Assembly (NCBI GenBank): GCA_030746295.1
Contig: JASLMY010000218.1
Coordinates: 1 to 8,426 of the forward strand
DNA: 8,426 nucleotides
Source of the DNA: Alphaproteobacteria bacterium
Lineage (GTDB): Bacteria; Pseudomonadota; Alphaproteobacteria; GCA-2731375
Reading direction: 5' to 3'
Both the position numbers and the translations under genes were made by a program. A model generated the notes under the pieces. The model had not been told where the DNA came from. It did not search any database and was given only the letters and a program-made list of their open reading frames with translations. Positions 1-6,967 of this stretch are shown here, piece after piece (positions within the stretch are counted from its first letter, which is position 1; each line of letters opens with the position of its first letter).

Positions 1-148
1 GTGCCGGCGACGAGTTCGCACTCGTCGGACCCAGGGCCAGAAGCTCGTAGAGGGCCTCCACGGTGACTTCCGAGACCGGCTGCTCGAGCCAGGCCGAATG
101 GGAGCGCGCGCTCCTGAAGATGAGCTCCATGCCCTTGTCGCTCAGCAT
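1..148 (-). CDS. Nitroreductase-family protein, RutE-like (partial, 3' end outside window)
   Basis: Reading the minus strand from an ATG at 148 gives 49 codons open to the window edge, so only the N-terminus is present. The peptide begins MLSDKGMELIFRSARSHSAW and continues through a PVSE stretch to LGPTSANSSPA at residues 39-49. The run of an R-S-H-x-x-W segment, PVS, a leucine-rich helix and GPTSANSSPA closely resembles the start of the RutE/HadB-like branch of FMN-dependent nitroreductases. RutE is annotated as a malonic semialdehyde reductase in the pyrimidine-degradation Rut pathway, but many homologues of this branch lie outside rut operons. In this fold the PTSAN segment lies near the flavin. 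A GAGGGG Shine-Dalgarno-like stretch precedes the ATG. The gene is divergent from the cyclase. The family call is good; the substrate is unknown and no gene symbol is given. Confidence 0.82.
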   Translation of the reverse strand, partial: MLSDKGMELIFRSARSHSAWLEQPVSEVTVEALYELLALGPTSANSSPA

Positions 149-405
149 CGCCGTATCCCCTCTGTTGCGGCCGCTCGGGCCGGTCGCCGCCGACACCGCC
201 TTTCTAAGCGGCGGCGCGCGATCGGGAAAGAGCTAGGCTGTTTCACGGTGCTGGCAAGTGTAATAGAAATCTCGCGGCCATGTGGTGATGGGATCGTGTT
301 CGGCCGGGTCGGAGGCCGGCGGCCATTGGCGTTGGTTCGGGCCGCAACTCAGCTTACCTAAGGGGTGAGGCGGCGCCGGCCGCGCCGGCCTTCGGGGGAG
401 AGGGA
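149..405. promoter_or_regulatory. Divergent intergenic spacer (nitroreductase / cyclase)
   Basis: This 257-base spacer separates two divergent genes, so promoters for both should lie here. No strong consensus promoter is visible. The best minus-strand candidate is TTGCCA (252-257, reverse complement) followed after 16 bases by TAGCTC (230-235), which is weak. An 8-base inverted repeat (CGCCGCCG at 185-192, CGGCGGCG at 209-216) would form a hairpin in the leader of the nitroreductase gene. A second GC hairpin (GCCGGC at 375-380 and 384-389, 3-base loop) sits just upstream of the cyclase ribosome-binding site (GGGGGAGAGGGA, about 394-405). Both hairpins are made of motifs common in G+C-rich DNA, so their significance is unclear. 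Confidence 0.35.
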
Positions 406-1638
406 ATGGCGGTAGAACCCGAACCGACGCTCGACGACGACATCGTGCTGCCGGAGCATGCCTCCTGGTCCAGGCACCCGATCGCCAACTGGCTGGTCGA
501 GCACGGCGGCCGGGAGATCGATCTCGGCCGCTTGTTGCAGGAAATCTGTCAGCGGCTGGTGGCCACCGGCCTGCCGCTCTATCGGGTCAACATGGGGGTG
601 CGCCCGATGCACCCCGAGGTGGCGGCGCGCACCGTCGTCTGGCGGCGCGGCGAGGCCGGCCACGTCCAGGTCGATCACGGCTATGGTATGCAGCTTTCCG
701 ATGCCTATCAGAATTCGCCGGTGCGTCTCGTGCAGGAAGGTGCCGCGGCCTTTCGCCGTCGCCTCGAGGGCTCGGGCGCGGTGCGCGATTTCCCGATCCT
801 CGACGAATTGGCCGAGCTCGGCGTCACCGATTACGTGATCATGCCGCTGCTGTTCTCGACCGGCGATACCAGCTTCATCTCCTGGGCGTCCGACCGTCCC
901 GGCGGTTTCGCCACCGACCAGCTGAGCCTGCTCTACGATCTCTTGCCGCTGATCGCGCTCCGGGTCGAGCTCGAGGCCTCCTATCAGACCCGCGAGACGC
1001 TGCTCTCCACCTATCTCGGCCGCGAGCCGGCCCGGCGCGTCCTTTCCGGCAGTATCCGGCGCGGCCAAGTAGAGAGCATCCGGGCGGCGATTTGGATCAG
1101 CGACCTGAGAGCCTTCACGCGGATGACCGACCGTCTGCCCTCCAGCTCGGTGATCGCGCTGCTGAACGACTATTTCGATGTCTTGGCCGAGGTGGTCGAG
1201 CGCAATGGCGGCGAGATCCTGAAATTCCTCGGCGATGGCCTGCTGGCGATCTTCGAGGAGGGCACGGCGGCTTGCGACCAATGTGTCGGTGCCTTGAGTG
1301 CGGCCGAGCAGGCGCTTGCCACCTTCGACAGCGTCAACCGGGAGCGTGCCGGCGAGGGCCAGCCGGAAATCCGTTTCGGCATCGGCCTCCACTTGGGCGA
1401 CGTGCAGTTCGGCAACATCGGCTCGCGCGAGCGGCTCGACTTCACGGTGATCGGTCCCGCCGTCAACGAGGCGGCCCGCGTCGAAGCGCTTTGCAAGGTG
1501 CTGGATCGGCGGCTCTTGATCTCGGCCGCATTTGCCGAGGCGGCCGGCCTGGAAGGCCTCGTCAGCCTCGGCTTCCACGCCCTTCGCGGCGTCTCCGAGC
1601 CGCAGGAGATCTTCGCTCCGGATCGTGACCGGGATTGA
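406..1638 (+). CDS. Class III adenylate/guanylate cyclase
   Basis: This 410-residue protein has a C-terminal class III nucleotidyl cyclase domain (about residues 225-385), which converts ATP (or GTP) to the cyclic monophosphate. The catalytic set is visible. Metal-binding aspartates are Asp233 (ISDLRAFT) and Asp277 (KFLGDG), Lys273 precedes the latter, and the transition-state pair Asn354/Arg358 lies in VNEAAR. The base-recognition position is Thr347 in DFTVIG, rather than the Asp of mammalian-type enzymes. Lys plus Thr is the pattern of class IIIb cyclases, several of which respond to bicarbonate. Residues 25-190 form a soluble N-terminal region with no transmembrane segment that I can see, perhaps GAF-like. 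A conserved-looking linker (YLGREPARRVLSG, 203-215) joins the two. Such modules recur in alphaproteobacterial cyclases, and the ligand is unknown. The ATG follows a purine-rich site directly. ATP as substrate is inferred. Confidence 0.93.
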   Translation: MAVEPEPTLDDDIVLPEHASWSRHPIANWLVEHGGREIDLGRLLQEICQRLVATGLPLYRVNMGVRPMHPEVAARTVVWRRGEAGHVQVDHGYGMQLSDAYQNSPVRLVQEGAAAFRRRLEGSGAVRDFPILDELAELGVTDYVIMPLLFSTGDTSFISWASDRPGGFATDQLSLLYDLLPLIALRVELEASYQTRETLLSTYLGREPARRVLSGSIRRGQVESIRAAIWISDLRAFTRMTDRLPSSSVIALLNDYFDVLAEVVERNGGEILKFLGDGLLAIFEEGTAACDQCVGALSAAEQALATFDSVNRERAGEGQPEIRFGIGLHLGDVQFGNIGSRERLDFTVIGPAVNEAARVEALCKVLDRRLLISAAFAEAAGLEGLVSLGFHALRGVSEPQEIFAPDRDRD

Positions 1639-1654
1639 GGCGCGGAGCCGCGCC
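1639..1654. terminator. GC hairpin between convergent genes
   Basis: The 18-base gap between the cyclase stop and the UspA stop contains GGCGCGG AG CCGCGCC, a perfect 7-base inverted repeat. In practice it would fold as a 6-bp stem with a GAGC tetraloop. Its position between convergent stop codons fits a bidirectional transcription barrier. It lacks a T-tract on either side, so it is not a canonical intrinsic terminator and may only help Rho-dependent ending or protect 3' ends. Confidence 0.5.
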
Positions 1655-1656
1655 GG

Positions 1657-2145
1657 TCAACTGACGTCGTCGATCTGCTCCGCCGTCATGCTGCCCGGCA
1701 CCACGGTGATTGGCACCGGAAACGAGCCCGAGACCTGGCCTGCGAGCCGCGAGACCAGCGGTCCCGGCCCCTCTGCTTCGGGCGAGGCGCCGAGAACAAG
1801 GACCCGGACCGAGGGCTCGGCGGCGAGCAGCGCCATGATCTCATCCAGCTTGCGGCCCTCGCGGAGGCGGTATTCCGGCGTGATACCGGACCATTGGTTG
1901 ACCTCGGCGGCCAGGCCCTGAAGCAGTTGCTCGGCCTCGTCCCGGGCCTCTTCGCGCATCAGGTTCTCGACCGCCATCCAATGCTGAAAATCCGGCGGCT
2001 CGATGACGTGCAAAAGGACGACGCCGCCGCCGGTCGTCTTCGCCCGCATGCTGGCGAAGCGCAACGCGACCCGGCATTCGGGCGTGTCGTCGATGACGAC
2101 CAGAAAGTTGCGCCGTTCGGTGCGCGCGTCCTGCGTATCGCTCAT
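1657..2145 (-). CDS. Universal stress protein (UspA family)
   Basis: This 162-residue protein has a single Usp domain. The opening strand RRNFLVVIDDTPE (11-23) carries the conserved aspartates, followed by VVLLHVIEP (42-50), a central helix rich in Glu/Ala, VLVLGAS (115-121) and the closing strand VPITVVPG (144-151). Nucleotide-binding Usp proteins carry G-x2-G-x9-G-(S/T) here. In this protein the region reads GASPEAEGPG then LAGQ, so spacing and the final Ser/Thr are off-consensus and ATP binding is uncertain. The start has an AGGT-type ribosome site a few bases upstream. It is the last gene of the minus-strand run, 70 bases after the DUF2333 gene. A UspA homologue near trpS and murJ is, as I recall, a recurring alphaproteobacterial arrangement. 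The physiological role is unknown. Confidence 0.9.
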   Translation of the reverse strand: MSDTQDARTERRNFLVVIDDTPECRVALRFASMRAKTTGGGVVLLHVIEPPDFQHWMAVENLMREEARDEAEQLLQGLAAEVNQWSGITPEYRLREGRKLDEIMALLAAEPSVRVLVLGASPEAEGPGPLVSRLAGQVSGSFPVPITVVPGSMTAEQIDDVS

Positions 2146-2215
2146 TCGAGACCTGCTTTCCCTGCCCGATCATGGTGCCATGGCCGGGGTCGGCCGGGCA
2201 AGCAACGCCAAGTGC

Positions 2216-3184
2216 TCATTTCAATAGAATATTGGTAATTTCTTTAAGCCTGGTGCGAGCGCGCAGCAAGTAGAATCCCTGTGCTGCCAGGTGGCTCGGC
2301 AGGATGGCCCCGTCGGGGTCGCCGTTGATGATCACGAGGGGCGACAACTCGGCGGTGTTGCGCATGCTCTCCAGCATCTGCGCCCAGGCCTTCTGCAGCT
2401 CGCGCTCGGCGATCACGTTCTCGTAGTCTAGCCCCAGCTCGCGCAGAAGCAGGTAGTAGGCGTAGGTCTGTCCCTTGACGCCGTAGAAGAGGTCGTCGGC
2501 ACGGAAGTCCACGAACCCGCCCGAGTGCCGCGCGATGTGCTGGTCCAACACCGCCGAGGAGGCGCCGATGTCGAGGGCGATTCGGTCGAGCGTCGCCAGC
2601 AGGTTGTCGGCCCGGCGCTCGAATGGGGCGGTGCCTTCCGCAACGCGACGGTTGTAGGCCAGCAGCGAGCGCCTGGCCTTGCGATAGCGGCTTTCCGACG
2701 GCGTCGTCGGCGCAATCGAGGTCGAGAAATCGAAGACCCAGACGTTGCCGGCGTACTGCAACTGGCCCGACGCCTCCTGCAGGTCGGGGTCGGTCTGGCT
2801 GGAGCCGCGGGTGCGGCCGATCTGGTCGGTCAGCTCGAAGGCGAAGCGGGCCAGCGCGCCGATGATGCCCTGCTGGTAGTTGGGCATGTTGTCGAGCGCC
2901 GCCGGGGCCAGGAACCACGGGTCGTTGGCGACCCAGCGATTGTCGTCGACCTCACGCCGAATCAGCGCCGTGGCGATCGCGACGGCACGGGATCCGCCGG
3001 CGCTCTCGTCCGCATCCGTGACTGTGAAGTCGACGTCGTCGTCGACGGTGTGGGTCAAGACCATGCCGACCGGGTAGTAGAAGACGGCAACGAAGACGAG
3101 TGCCGCGACCAGGCTGAGGGCGGTTCGTCCCTTCAGGGCCGGTGGCAACAGGCGTCGCGCCCGACCGGTGATTTGCTCGCTCAT
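2216..3184 (-). CDS. DUF2333 family membrane-anchored protein
   Basis: This 322-residue protein has a short basic N-terminus (R8-R20), one transmembrane helix at about 21-43 (ALSLVAALVFVAVFYYPVG) and a large domain predicted to be periplasmic. The overall pattern matches the uncharacterised DUF2333 family (COG5345, as I recall). It has an acidic stretch after the membrane helix (VDDDVDF), RREVDDNRWVANDPWF (76-91), DNMPNYQQGI (98-107), an ELTDQIGR segment (117-124), a YAYYLLLRELGLDYE segment (241-255) and a C-terminal SPLVIINGDPDG (281-292). No catalytic motif is recognised. It sits between trpS (132-base gap) and uspA (70-base gap), all on one strand. The Shine-Dalgarno match before the ATG at 3184 is poor, so the exact start is less certain than the family. 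The function is unknown; envelope localisation is inferred from the single N-terminal anchor. Confidence 0.83.
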   Translation of the reverse strand: MSEQITGRARRLLPPALKGRTALSLVAALVFVAVFYYPVGMVLTHTVDDDVDFTVTDADESAGGSRAVAIATALIRREVDDNRWVANDPWFLAPAALDNMPNYQQGIIGALARFAFELTDQIGRTRGSSQTDPDLQEASGQLQYAGNVWVFDFSTSIAPTTPSESRYRKARRSLLAYNRRVAEGTAPFERRADNLLATLDRIALDIGASSAVLDQHIARHSGGFVDFRADDLFYGVKGQTYAYYLLLRELGLDYENVIAERELQKAWAQMLESMRNTAELSPLVIINGDPDGAILPSHLAAQGFYLLRARTRLKEITNILLK

Positions 3185-3316
3185 CTGGCTGTCCGATCGC
3201 CAAGCTGCGGGTTGTCTTGCAGATGGGGGCTGGCGGCGGCGCCATCAAGCGCACTGGCCCGACACGAGCCCGGAATTCGGCCGTCCATTTCCGCCTTGGA
3301 CGTCGTCTGCGGGCCC

Positions 3317-4315
3317 TCACACCATCAGGAAGCCGACGATCTCCTGCACCTCGGCCAGGATCGGCTCGGTCACGGCCCGAGCCCGCTCGGCGCCGTCCTT
3401 CAGCACCGCCTCGACATGTCCCGGATCCTTGGTGAGGCGCTGCATCTCCTCGCCCATCGGACCCAGCCGGGCCACGGCGAGCTCGGTCAACCGCTGCTTG
3501 AAGTCCGAGAACTGGGCCCCGCCGAACTCGGCCAGAAGCTCCTCCACAGGCGTATCGGAGAGGGCGGAATAGATGGTGATCAGGTTCTCGGCCTCGGGCC
3601 GGCCCTCGAATCCCTCGATGCTTTCGGGCAGGGGGTGGGGGTCGGTCTTGGCGCGGCGGATCTTGAGGGCGATGTCGTCCGGCCCGTCGGTCAGGTTGAT
3701 GCGCGAGTATTCGGACGGGTCCGACTTCGACATCTTGGCGCTGCCGTCGCGCAGGCTCATCACCCGGGTCGCCTCGCCCAGGATCAGGGGCTCGACCAGG
3801 GGGAAGAAGTCGACGTTGAAGTCGTGGTTGAACTTTTGCGCGATGTCGCGGGTCAGCTCCAGGTGCTGGCGCTGGTCCTCGCCGACGGGCACGTGCGTCG
3901 CCTTGTAGGCCAGGATGTCGGCCGCCATCAGGTTGGGATAGACGTAGAGCCCGGCGGAGGCGTTTTCGCGCTGCTTGCCCGCCTTTTCCTTGAACTGGGT
4001 CATCCGGTTCAGCCAACCGAGCCGGGCCACGCAGTTGAAGATCCAGGCGAGCTCGGCATGCGCTGGAACCTGGCTCTGGTTGAAGACGATGTTGCGCTCG
4101 GCGTCGATCCCGGCGGCGAGAAAGGCGGCCGTTACCTCGCGGGTCGAGGCGCGGAGCTCTTCCGGCTCCTGCCACTGGGTGATCGCGTGCAGGTCGACGA
4201 CGCAAAAGACGCACTCGTACGACTCCTGCAGGCGCACGAAATTGCGGATGGCGCCGAGATAGTTGCCGAGGTGCAGGTTGCCGGTCGGCTGCACGCCGGA
4301 GAAAATGCGCTGCAT
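3317..4315 (-). CDS. trpS: Tryptophanyl-tRNA synthetase
   Basis: This is a class I aminoacyl-tRNA synthetase that charges tRNA-Trp with tryptophan using ATP in the cytoplasm. From the ATG at 4315 it is 332 residues, typical for bacterial TrpS. It opens with [20 protein letters not shown], with the HIGH-equivalent HLGN at 15-18. DLHAIT (41-46), GEDQ (145-148) and the KMSKS loop (194-198, in AKMSKSD) follow in the expected order. An upstream in-frame ATG at 4330 would add MGRRL. I prefer 4315 because homologues start immediately before RIFSG and a GGGGCGA sequence lies at suitable distance, while 4330 has no good ribosome site. It follows murJ by 78 bases on the same strand and is probably co-transcribed with it. 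No Trp-codon leader or T-box is visible in the gap. Confidence 0.97.
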   Translation of the reverse strand: MQRIFSGVQPTGNLHLGNYLGAIRNFVRLQESYECVFCVVDLHAITQWQEPEELRASTREVTAAFLAAGIDAERNIVFNQSQVPAHAELAWIFNCVARLGWLNRMTQFKEKAGKQRENASAGLYVYPNLMAADILAYKATHVPVGEDQRQHLELTRDIAQKFNHDFNVDFFPLVEPLILGEATRVMSLRDGSAKMSKSDPSEYSRINLTDGPDDIALKIRRAKTDPHPLPESIEGFEGRPEAENLITIYSALSDTPVEELLAEFGGAQFSDFKQRLTELAVARLGPMGEEMQRLTKDPGHVEAVLKDGAERARAVTEPILAEVQEIVGFLMV

Positions 4316-4393
4316 CAGGCGTCGCCCCATTGGTCGTCGTTCGTGCCGCGCTCATGGGCGGCGGCCGGGTTATGGCCTAGCCGGCATCCGCGG

Positions 4394-5941
4394 TCAACTG
4401 CCGCGCGCGAGGAGCGTGCGCAACTGCGTCGGGCTGACGATCCCGAGGGCCAGCGCGGCCAGGCCGTAGACGGCGAGGCCGGTCACGACCAAGGCGGCGA
4501 GCCCGCCGAACCGAAGGGCGACGCCGCCCTCGAAGAGCGGGCTCAGGGCCCAGCCGGCGAGGCCCAAGCAAAGGACCATGACGACCGTCGCCAGAACCGC
4601 CTTCGCGAGCTTCTCCAGCAAACGCCGATCGGGCTCGAACTGGCTCCTGCGGCGCAGGATCAGGGCCAGCAGGGCGACGTTCAGCCAGGCCGAGATCGCA
4701 GTCGCCATGGCTAGGCCGACGTGCAGGAAGAACCACATCAGGATCAGGTTCAAGATCAGATTGGCGACGACCGCGATGCCGCCGACGACCACAGGCGTCT
4801 TGATGTCGAGACGGCCGAAGAAGGCCGGCCCCAGGATCTTGACGAGTACGTAGGCCGGCAGGCCGGTGGCGTAGGCAGCGAGGGCGGCCGCCGTCATCGC
4901 GGTCGAGTGGGCGTCGAAGGCGCCGCGCTCGAACAACACGGCGATCACCTCGTCCGGGATGACGAGGAAGGCCGCCGCCGCCGGCAGGGTCAGGATCAGG
5001 GCCACCTCGAGGGCCCGGTTCAGGACCGCGTTCGCCGCCCCTTCCTCGCCCGCGGCCAGGTGGCGCGAGATCAGCGGCAAGAGTGCGGTGCCGATGGCGA
5101 CGCCGACGACGCCGATCGGCAGCTGGTTCAGACGGTCGGCATAGAAGAGGAAGGAAACCGAGCCCGACGGCAGAAGCGAGGCCAGGATGATGTCGATCAC
5201 CATATTGACCTGCACGACCCCGGCGCCGATCGCTGCCGGCAGGATCAGCCGCATGAGCTTGGCGACCCTGGGGCTGAGCCGGGGCCGACGCAGCCGCAGG
5301 CCCATACCGGCCCGCCGGCAGGCGAGCATCAGCCAGAGGAACTGGCAGATCCCCGCGATCGAGACCGCCCAGGCCAGCGCGTGGCCCGGCGTCCGGCCGA
5401 CGTCGGCGAAGAGCGTCAGGCCGGCGATCAGGCAGAGGTTGAGGATGATCGGGGCCGATGCCGCGGCGGCAAAGCGCCGCATCGAGTTCAAGACGCCGGC
5501 CAGTAGCGAGACCAGGCTGATCAGCAGGAGATAGGGGAAGGTCAGCCGGGTCAGCGTCACCGTGAGGTCGAACTTCCAGGGCTCGTCGACGAAACCGGGC
5601 GCCAGGCCGTGCATCGCCCAGGGCATGGCGATCTGGAAGCCGGTGACGAAGACGAGCAGGATCACCAGCAGCAGGCTCAGCGCCCGCTCGGCGAAGAGCT
5701 TCGCCGCCGCCCGTCCCTCGACCTCCAAGATCTTCGAGAATAGGGGCACGAAGCCGGCGTTGAAGGCGCCCTCGGCGAAGAGCCGGCGGAAGAAGTTGGG
5801 CAGCTTGAAGGCGACGAAGAAGGCGTCCGCCACCGGCCCGGTGCCGACCACGGCGGCGATCAGAATGTCGCGGACGAAGCCGAGGATCCGGCTCGCCATG
5901 GTGTAGCCGCCGACGGTGGCGGCAAATCGCACGAGCGCCAT
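4394..5941 (-). CDS. murJ: Lipid II flippase MurJ
   Basis: This 515-residue MOP-superfamily inner-membrane protein translocates lipid II across the cytoplasmic membrane for peptidoglycan synthesis. It is hydrophobic throughout, consistent with about 14 transmembrane segments. The N-terminal signature TMASRILGFVRD and the block KLPNFFRRLFAEGAFNAGF (46-64) are diagnostic. Counting from the ATG at 5941, residues Arg18, Arg24, Asp39, Arg52 and Arg270 (YADRLNQLP) occupy the positions reported as functionally essential in E. coli MurJ. This supports both the function and the start codon. The reading frame stays open upstream to 6208, but that would overlap ridA and add non-homologous sequence. The Shine-Dalgarno match before 5941 is weak, so translation may depend partly on coupling to ridA, 79 bases upstream. 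It is followed by trpS. Confidence 0.96.
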   Translation of the reverse strand: MALVRFAATVGGYTMASRILGFVRDILIAAVVGTGPVADAFFVAFKLPNFFRRLFAEGAFNAGFVPLFSKILEVEGRAAAKLFAERALSLLLVILLVFVTGFQIAMPWAMHGLAPGFVDEPWKFDLTVTLTRLTFPYLLLISLVSLLAGVLNSMRRFAAAASAPIILNLCLIAGLTLFADVGRTPGHALAWAVSIAGICQFLWLMLACRRAGMGLRLRRPRLSPRVAKLMRLILPAAIGAGVVQVNMVIDIILASLLPSGSVSFLFYADRLNQLPIGVVGVAIGTALLPLISRHLAAGEEGAANAVLNRALEVALILTLPAAAAFLVIPDEVIAVLFERGAFDAHSTAMTAAALAAYATGLPAYVLVKILGPAFFGRLDIKTPVVVGGIAVVANLILNLILMWFFLHVGLAMATAISAWLNVALLALILRRRSQFEPDRRLLEKLAKAVLATVVMVLCLGLAGWALSPLFEGGVALRFGGLAALVVTGLAVYGLAALALGIVSPTQLRTLLARGS

Positions 5942-6020
5942 GGCGGAATGATAACGGAATCGGCGCCGGCGAGGAAGCCAACGGCCGAAGCGAGCGCCGA
6001 TTGCGAGTGCGGACGCCCCG

Positions 6021-6365
6021 CTAACGGGCCGCGACGACGACGATCTCGACCAAGTCGCCCGGCGCCAGTTGGACCCCGACGCAGGCCCGCTGCGGCCAGT
6101 CGCCATCGCCGATCCAGTCGTTCCAAACCTCGTCCATCTCGGCTTTGCGGGTGATATCCGCCAGGTAGACCGTGGCTTGCAGGATCCGGCTCTTGTCGCT
6201 GCCGGCATCGGCCAGGTTCTGCTCGATCTGCGCCAGCGTCGCCGCCGTTTGCGCCTTCAGGTCGTCGCCGAGATGGCCGGCGGTAGCGACGGCGAAGGCC
6301 AAGCCCTCCCAGGCCACAGCGCGGCTGCGGCCGACGGCAGCGCCGGCAAGTCGTGTGATCTCCAT
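6021..6365 (-). CDS. RidA family (YjgF/YER057c/UK114) protein
   Basis: This 114-residue protein belongs to the Rid family of small trimeric proteins. Archetypal RidA hydrolyses reactive enamine/imine intermediates such as 2-aminoacrylate. The family core is clear: TLAQIEQNLADAGSDKSRIL (43-62), the strand ATVYLAD (64-70), MDEVWNDWI (77-85) and the C-terminal VEIVVVAAR (106-114). Arg93 (WPQRACVGV) is at the position of the substrate-carboxylate-binding arginine of RidA, and Glu107 matches the conserved C-terminal glutamate. The length and the AGSDKSRIL/W-x-x-W pattern are closer to the short YoaB-like subgroup than to archetypal RidA of about 128 residues, so imine deaminase activity is plausible but unproven. 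AGGAGGG lies 7 bases before the ATG, a very strong site. It heads the minus-strand run and is divergent from the TRAP transporter genes. Confidence 0.92.
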   Translation of the reverse strand: MEITRLAGAAVGRSRAVAWEGLAFAVATAGHLGDDLKAQTAATLAQIEQNLADAGSDKSRILQATVYLADITRKAEMDEVWNDWIGDGDWPQRACVGVQLAPGDLVEIVVVAAR

Positions 6366-6460
6366 GGCTGGTCCCTCCTGTTCCCCGACGGCGAGATGCT
6401 CGCTCGCTACCCTCTATCATGATTCGGTGATTAAGTAGCTGGACGCCGAGGGGAGGTGCC
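6366..6460. promoter_or_regulatory. Divergent promoter region between ridA-type gene and TRAP genes
   Basis: This 95-base spacer lies between divergent start codons and must hold transcription and translation signals for both directions. The plus half contains an A+T-richer patch around 6413-6435. It includes TATCAT at 6415-6420 (5 of 6 matches to a -10 box, directed toward the TRAP genes) and the 8-base palindrome ATCATGAT at 6416-6423, but no convincing -35 box at 17 bases. Ribosome sites are clear: AGGAGGG on the minus strand at 6373-6379 and GGGAGGT on the plus strand at 6451-6457. The promoter assignment is tentative. Confidence 0.35.
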
Positions 6461-6967
6461 GTGGGCCACATCGTCCGTTTGATCGACCGACTGACCGGCA
6501 TCGTCGGCAACCTCGGGGCCTGGATCGTGGTGCCGCTCTTCTCGGTCATGCTCTACGAGGTCGGGGCCCGGTTCCTCTTCGATCTGCCGACCTTCTGGGC
6601 CTACGAGCTCGCCTACATGATGACCGGTGCCCACTTCGTCCTCGGCATCGCTTTGGTGCTGCGCTCGGGCCAGCACATCCGCGTCGATTTCCTCCACGCC
6701 GCCCTGCCACCCCGCGCCAGGGCGGCGATCGACCTGGTGGTCTACCTCGCCTTCCTGCTGCCCGTGGTCTGGTGGATGACCTGGCGCTTGGGTGTCGTCG
6801 CGGTCGAAGCCTTCGTAGGCGGCGAGGTCTCGGGCGAAAGCGGCTGGAACCCGGTGATCTGGCCGCTCCGGGCCGTCGTCGCGCTGGGCTTCGCGCTCTT
6901 CGGCCTGCAGATCCTGGCCGAGATCGCCAAGACCGCCCGCATCGTCTTCACCCGGCACAAGGCATGA
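6461..6967 (+). CDS. TRAP transporter small permease subunit (DctQ family)
   Basis: This 168-residue inner-membrane protein has four hydrophobic segments at roughly 17-37, 47-67, 90-112 and 133-156, the DctQ layout. The GQHIRVDF motif at 70-77, after the second helix, is characteristic of the family, as is the tryptophan-rich third helix (PVVWWMTW). DctQ subunits pair with the large DctM subunit and a periplasmic DctP-type protein to import carboxylates and related solutes using a sodium gradient. Translation begins at GTG, since an in-frame stop (6428-6430) lies upstream with no ATG between. A strong GGGAGGT site ends only 3 bases before it, closer than ideal. The stop overlaps the next gene as ATGA, implying translational coupling. 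The substrate cannot be read from this subunit. Confidence 0.93.
   Translation: MGHIVRLIDRLTGIVGNLGAWIVVPLFSVMLYEVGARFLFDLPTFWAYELAYMMTGAHFVLGIALVLRSGQHIRVDFLHAALPPRARAAIDLVVYLAFLLPVVWWMTWRLGVVAVEAFVGGEVSGESGWNPVIWPLRAVVALGFALFGLQILAEIAKTARIVFTRHKA

Noticed and set aside
98..361. 87-codon plus-strand open frame in the left intergenic region
   Set aside because: Its start lies inside the antisense RutE-like gene, the product is arginine-rich without a family pattern, and it occupies the expected promoter region.
358..1578. 406-codon minus-strand open frame antisense to the cyclase
   Set aside because: It lies fully opposite a gene with an intact catalytic domain. Its product is low-complexity and charged, rich in D/E/R/H/G/A, as expected from the complement of G+C-rich codons. 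It has no recognisable domain.
3231..3244. TGGCGGCGGCGCCA inverted repeat in the trpS-DUF2333 gap as a terminator or attenuator
   Set aside because: It has only a 5-bp stem made of GGC repeats, no T-tract, and a composition expected by chance in this G+C-rich DNA.
2525..4714. 729-codon plus-strand open frame across DUF2333, trpS and the end of murJ
   Set aside because: It spans three well-supported minus-strand genes and their gaps, and its product is a repetitive Q/G/R/D/E-rich shadow translation. Long spurious frames are common in G+C-rich genomes.
4721..5506. 261-codon plus-strand open frame opposite murJ
   Set aside because: It is antisense to conserved MurJ sequence and encodes a hydrophilic DDHR-rich composition typical of the reverse complement of membrane-protein codons.
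5942..6208. N-terminal extension of MurJ to 6208
   Set aside because: It would overlap the RidA-family gene. Starting at 5941 places Arg18, Arg24, Asp39, Arg52 and Arg270 exactly at the positions of the E. coli protein.
1..6365. Possible pyrimidine-degradation (Rut) gene set, because RutE-like and Rid-family (RutC-like) proteins both occur
   Set aside because: The two genes are about 6 kb apart with unrelated housekeeping genes between. The Rid protein is closer to the short YoaB-like group, and no rutA, rutB, rutD, rutF or rutG homologue is present.
6772..6963. Extended start for the large permease
   Set aside because: The extra 64 codons overlap the small-subunit gene in another frame and read as an arginine-rich sequence. 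The ATGA overlap at 6964 and the MSVDFALWMFPVLL start fit the family.
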